This document shows positions 3,839-7,271 of a stretch of 7,271 nucleotides of DNA, piece after piece (the first letter of the stretch is position 1; the number at the start of each line of letters is the position of its first letter). Under the pieces are notes generated by a model. The model was not told the origin of the DNA. It ran no database searches and saw only the letters and a list, made by a program, of their open reading frames with translations. Location of the stretch: contig JAAYNN010000025.1 in NCBI GenBank assembly GCA_012520835.1, forward strand, positions 1 through 7,271, written 5' to 3'. The stretch comes from Dehalococcoidales bacterium. Lineage in GTDB: Bacteria; Chloroflexota; Dehalococcoidia; Dehalococcoidales; UBA5627. Position numbers and translations under genes: made by a program.

Positions 3839-6289
3839 ATGAGTGCAGGTAATATCAGGGATATAAAAATAGTTGAAGAGGTAAAAAGGTCTTATCTCGA
3901 TTACGCCATGAGCGTCATAGTTTCCAGGGCGTTGCCCGATGTCCGTGACGGCTTGAAGCCGGTGCATCGCCGTATTCTCTATGCTATGCAGGGCCTGGGG
4001 CTTTCCCATTCCAGCCCGCACAGGAAAAGCGCCCGTGTCGTCGGTGAAGTACTGGGTAAATACCATCCCCACGGCGACTCCTCGGTATACGATGCCATGG
4101 TGCGCATGGCGCAGCCCTTCTCCATGCGGCATACGCTGGTGGACGGGCAGGGAAACTTCGGCAGCGTCGATAACGACCCGCCGGCAGCTATGCGTTATAC
4201 CGAAGTTCGCCTCGAAACCATTGCCGAGCAGATGCTGGCCGATCTCGATAAAGATACCGTCGACTTCAGGCCCAACTTCGACGACAGCCTGCAGGAACCG
4301 GTAGTTCTGCCAAGCAAGCTTCCCAATCTTTTAATAAACGGCAGTTCAGGCATCGCCGTCGGCATGGCAACCAATATACCGCCCCATAATTTAAACGAGG
4401 TTTGCGATGCATTAAGCTATCTCATCGATAATCCCGAGGCCGGGGTCGATGAGCTGATGAAGTATGTAAAAGGCCCCGATTTCCCCACCGGCGGCATCAT
4501 CTTGGGCAGAGACGGCATTGTCAGCGCCTATGCTACCGGCCATGGCAAGATTATAGTCCGCGCCAAGGCTTATTATGAAGAATCCACCTCCGGCAGGCAG
4601 CAGATTATAGTCACCGAATTGCCTTACCAGACCAACAAGGCGGCGCTGGTGGAAAAAATTGCCGAACTGGTTAAGGATAAAAAGATTGCCGGCATCAGCG
4701 ACCTGCGCGATGAATCGGACCGCGACGGTTTGCGCATAGTAATCGAACTCAAGAAAGAAGCGCAATCCCGGCATGTTTTAAATTCACTTTATAAATACAC
4801 CGCCATGCAGTCCTCGTTTTTCGCGAATATGCTGGCGCTGGTAGACGGGCAGCCGCGTGTCATCAGCCTTAAAGAGGCTTTACAATATTTTCTGGATTTC
4901 CGCCAGGAAGTACTGACGCGCCGCACCCGTTTCGAGCTTAAGGGAGCGCAGGACAGGGCGCATATCCTGGAAGGTTTGAAAAAGGCACTCGACTTTATCG
5001 ATGAAGTCATCAAGACCATCCGCCAGGCCAAATCGGCCGATGATGCCCGCAAGGACCTGATGGCCAGGTTCGAACTGACGCAGATTCAGGCACAGGCTAT
5101 CCTCGATATGCAGTTGAGGAGGCTGGCCAGCCTCGAGCGGCAGAAGATACTCGAAGAATATGAGGCGATACTCAAGACCATCTCTTATCTTGAGGATTTG
5201 CTTAACAATCCGCGCAAGATAATGGTACTGGTAAAGGATGAACTGCGTGAATTGAAAGCCAAGTCGGGCAATCCGCGCCAGACCGAGATCAGCATCCAGG
5301 AAGCGCTCGATTTCAGCGAGGAAGACCTGATTCCGCACCAGAGAATGGTGGTCACTTTAAGCGAGCGCGGCTTCGTTAAGCGAGTGCCTTCCAAGTCATT
5401 CACTTTACAGCACCGCGGCGGCAAGGGAATCATCGGCATGGTAACGCGTGAAAGCGATGCCGTCAGGTTCCTGGTAATCGGCGACACGCACGATACACTG
5501 TTGTTCTTTACGGATAAGGGCAAGGTTTTCTGCACCAAGTGCCACGAGGTACCGCTGGATATGTCACGCATTTCCAAGGGAATGGCGGTCGTCAATCTCT
5601 TCCCGATTCCGCAGAGCGAAAAAGTTACCGCTGTCATTGCCGTCAGCGAGTTTAAGGATGACAGCTTCCTGTTGATGGCCACGGCTAAGGGAGAGGTTAA
5701 AAAGACGGCGGTCAGCAGTTTTGCTGCCGTACGCTCGAGCGGACTGATTGCCATGGATTTAGATAAAGACGACAGCCTGATTGCCATTTGCCAGGGGCAG
5801 GAAACGGATGACGTGCTGATAATAACACAGAAAGGACAGTCTATCCGCTTCCCGATTGCGGAACTGAGAACCAGTTTGAGAGCTTCGGGCGGTGTTTGCG
5901 GCATCAAGCTGGGAGAAGGCGACCGGGTGGTCAGTATGGACGTAGCCCAACCCGGCTCCTTTGTGCTCACGGTTACTTCGGGCGGGCACGGCAAACTGAC
6001 TCCCATCGAGGATTATCCGCTGCAGCATCGCGCCGGCAGCGGCGTCATCACTTTCAAGATAGTCGAAAAGACCGGTGATGTGGCGGCAGCCCGTGCGGTA
6101 ACCCACGACCAGAATGTGATGATAATCTCCGCCAACGGAATTATCACGCTGACTCCGGTTAGGGAAGAAGACCCGCGGCTGGGTATCACCATACAGGGCA
6201 GAAGCACGCAGGGTGTTCGCCTGATGAGGTTGGAAGAAAACGACCAGGTGGTTGCCATTGCCGCTTACGACGGAGAAGGTAGAGAATAA
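3839..6289 (+). CDS. gyrA: DNA gyrase subunit A
   Basis: The 816-aa product is the breakage-reunion and DNA-wrapping subunit of gyrase, which with GyrB introduces negative supercoils using ATP. The winged-helix core runs from about 10 to 480. The catalytic tyrosine is Y120 in AAMRYTEVRL, preceded by R119. The quinolone region KYHPHGDSSVYD (74-85) keeps Ser at 81 and Asp at 85, the sensitive-type residues matching E. coli S83 and D87. From about 500 to 816 there are six beta-pinwheel blades. The GyrA box in blade 1 is QHRGGKG (524-530), with His where the usual motif has Arg or Lys. A second, degenerate box QHRAGSG sits in blade 5 (729-735). No acidic C-terminal tail is present. The box, six blades and single copy here favour GyrA over ParC, although the altered box leaves some doubt about wrapping strength. 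Confidence 0.95.
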   Translation: MSAGNIRDIKIVEEVKRSYLDYAMSVIVSRALPDVRDGLKPVHRRILYAMQGLGLSHSSPHRKSARVVGEVLGKYHPHGDSSVYDAMVRMAQPFSMRHTLVDGQGNFGSVDNDPPAAMRYTEVRLETIAEQMLADLDKDTVDFRPNFDDSLQEPVVLPSKLPNLLINGSSGIAVGMATNIPPHNLNEVCDALSYLIDNPEAGVDELMKYVKGPDFPTGGIILGRDGIVSAYATGHGKIIVRAKAYYEESTSGRQQIIVTELPYQTNKAALVEKIAELVKDKKIAGISDLRDESDRDGLRIVIELKKEAQSRHVLNSLYKYTAMQSSFFANMLALVDGQPRVISLKEALQYFLDFRQEVLTRRTRFELKGAQDRAHILEGLKKALDFIDEVIKTIRQAKSADDARKDLMARFELTQIQAQAILDMQLRRLASLERQKILEEYEAILKTISYLEDLLNNPRKIMVLVKDELRELKAKSGNPRQTEISIQEALDFSEEDLIPHQRMVVTLSERGFVKRVPSKSFTLQHRGGKGIIGMVTRESDAVRFLVIGDTHDTLLFFTDKGKVFCTKCHEVPLDMSRISKGMAVVNLFPIPQSEKVTAVIAVSEFKDDSFLLMATAKGEVKKTAVSSFAAVRSSGLIAMDLDKDDSLIAICQGQETDDVLIITQKGQSIRFPIAELRTSLRASGGVCGIKLGEGDRVVSMDVAQPGSFVLTVTSGGHGKLTPIEDYPLQHRAGSGVITFKIVEKTGDVAAARAVTHDQNVMIISANGIITLTPVREEDPRLGITIQGRSTQGVRLMRLEENDQVVAIAAYDGEGRE

Positions 6290-6316
6290 GTACCGGTCTT
6301 ATAAATCGACGATATG

Positions 6317-6350
6317 AAAAGGGGGCTGACGATTCGTCAGCCCCCCTTTT
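6317..6350. terminator. Strong bidirectional intrinsic terminator
   Basis: GGGGGCTGACG (6321-6331) pairs perfectly with CGTCAGCCCCC (6335-6345) around an ATT loop, giving an 11-bp GC-rich stem. AAAA lies on the left (6317-6320) and TTTT on the right (6347-6350), with one extra C at 6346. It lies 28 bases past the gyrA stop and faces the convergent minus-strand gene ending at 6438. Because both flanks provide a T tract on the relevant strand, it can end transcription from either side. Confidence 0.93.
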
Positions 6351-6437
6351 ACAGTTAAGTGTTATTATATTGAAAAATTAACCGACTCTTTGCCCACTGG
6401 AAGCTCTATCATTCCATTTATGTATAATATGATGCTA

Positions 6438-7268
6438 TTAAATATACGTTAGCCCAAAACTGAATACGGATTTATCCATCATATCCAGCATAATGTAATA
6501 TCTATTACCATCGAGTTCTATCCAAAATCGGACAGTAAATTCAACCCAATCGTCAGATATTAGTTCTGCGTTTTTAATGCTGAGCGGTTGCCCTGAAGCT
6601 TTATGCGCTACATCTAAGACGCTATCGCCAGCCAAATAAGTAGGTATATAATCGAAGTAATACATGTATATGGAAGCACCCTGTTCAAAAAGGGCTTTAA
6701 TTTCTGGATTAGTGCACGCTATTTCTATTAACTCCTGTTTTTTTGTATCGGTTACAGGCGTGGTTTCTATTAGTACTTCTACTATCTCAGTATTTAAAAG
6801 CCATTTAGAAAGCTCGACCGCAACAATATTCTTTTCACCTATGCGCACATAATACTTTAAGCCGTTTTCGGTATCGAATACTGCTGCTATTTTAATATTT
6901 TCAGTATCTATTTCTTCATCTTCGATTATCTGCTGTACTTCGGGGTTGTTCAGGGCTGCTTCCATAGCCATTGCTTCGTAGTCTCTTACCAGTGGGGACA
7001 TGTTAATTGCCAGGGCAGTTATTAAAAGCAAAACAACTGCAAATGTACTTACCGTTGCTTTTTGCCAAGCAGGTCTATCCGACCTGAAAAAACCGGTTAT
7101 TATGCTCATAATGGGTATCCTTCTTCTTTTTGCGGCTGTCGCCGTTTTATTCGAGGCGGATGCATAATTTTCCAATAAAGCCGTTTTCAAGAGCCTTCGA
7201 TGGGTATGCAGTTCGGCCTCCGGAAGCCGGGCGCTCTCCAACTTTTTTATTAAATCCTCATTTTTCAT
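6438..7268 (-). CDS. Single-pass membrane protein with duplicated extracytoplasmic motif (uncharacterised)
   Basis: The function is not recognised. From ATG 7268 the product has 276 aa. A charged, basic N-terminal part of about 70 residues (including KRRR at 47-50) precedes one hydrophobic helix at about 71-90. This suggests an N-in membrane protein with some 185 residues outside. The outer part seems duplicated: AALNNPEVQQII (104-115) and IACTNPEIKALF (183-194) are similar helices, each followed by predicted beta strands (KYYVRIGEKNIVAVEL; NRYYIMLDMMDKSVFSF). This recalls PepSY-like small domains. The layout fits an anti-sigma-factor-like or envelope-sensing protein, but no zinc-binding anti-sigma motif is seen. 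The frame is open to the window edge (TTG at 7269-7271), so the start could lie further upstream. Its GC content, 38% over 6481-6960, is well below that of gyrA. The stop faces the shared terminator. Confidence 0.75.
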   Translation of the reverse strand: MKNEDLIKKLESARLPEAELHTHRRLLKTALLENYASASNKTATAAKRRRIPIMSIITGFFRSDRPAWQKATVSTFAVVLLLITALAINMSPLVRDYEAMAMEAALNNPEVQQIIEDEEIDTENIKIAAVFDTENGLKYYVRIGEKNIVAVELSKWLLNTEIVEVLIETTPVTDTKKQELIEIACTNPEIKALFEQGASIYMYYFDYIPTYLAGDSVLDVAHKASGQPLSIKNAELISDDWVEFTVRFWIELDGNRYYIMLDMMDKSVFSFGLTYI

Positions 7269-7271
7269 CAA

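Noticed and set aside
3828..3841. A7 run between the TPR stop and gyrA as a slippage site making a TPR-GyrA fusion.
   Set aside because: The TAA stop precedes the run, and gyrA has a perfect ribosome binding site and a canonical N terminus, so no fusion is needed.
5185..6006. A 273-codon minus-strand open frame opposite gyrA.
   Set aside because: It is a shadow of the GyrA C-terminal domain, with Ser/Thr-rich low-complexity content, no motif and no ribosome binding site considered convincing.

Overview
The window is ordinary bacterial chromosome with tightly packed genes. It holds one tRNA, six protein genes and one strong terminator. My best guess for the source is an anaerobic member of the Chloroflexota, near Dehalococcoidia. 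That rests on remembered similarity only: the style of the GyrA breakage-reunion core, a TPR protein directly upstream of gyrA, and the N-terminal pattern of the last gene. No search was run, so this is moderate to low confidence. Base composition is moderate. Three 60-base lines of gyrA average about 57% GC, while 480 bases counted in the last gene give 38%.

Left end (1-1676): a tRNA-Glu(UUC) gene lies on the minus strand with its own consensus-like promoter. A second promoter, pointing the other way, drives folP (dihydropteroate synthase) and folK (HPPK), which are 7 bases apart. Together these make two consecutive late steps of folate synthesis: folK pyrophosphorylates hydroxymethyl-dihydropterin and folP joins it to p-aminobenzoate. 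No folB, folE or folC is present here.

Middle (1677-2790): a 173-base gap holds a degenerate repeat-like stretch. It is followed by a QueD/PTPS-family enzyme (COG0720) with the motif C-E-x-x-H-G-H. Its position after folP-folK and this motif raise the possibility that it supplies the pterin made by FolB elsewhere, alone or together with a queuosine role. A MntP-type manganese exporter converges on it from the minus strand, and the two genes share a TTAA that provides a stop codon on each strand.

Right half (2791-6289): a 208-base divergent spacer carries promoters for mntP (minus) and for a two-gene unit (plus). The first gene of that unit encodes a soluble protein with two TPR-like repeats, a small beta-rich domain and a very acidic tail. 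It is coupled by an overlapping Shine-Dalgarno sequence to gyrA, the second gene. GyrA is complete at 816 aa, with the active-site tyrosine, wild-type quinolone-region residues and an atypical GyrA box.

Right end (6290-7271): a strong, probably bidirectional terminator separates gyrA from a convergent, AT-richer gene. That gene encodes a single-pass membrane protein with a duplicated extracytoplasmic motif and reaches the window edge. I see no mobile element, CRISPR array, phage gene or clear new system. The best leads are the possible FolB-replacing PTPS and the acidic TPR protein coupled to gyrA.
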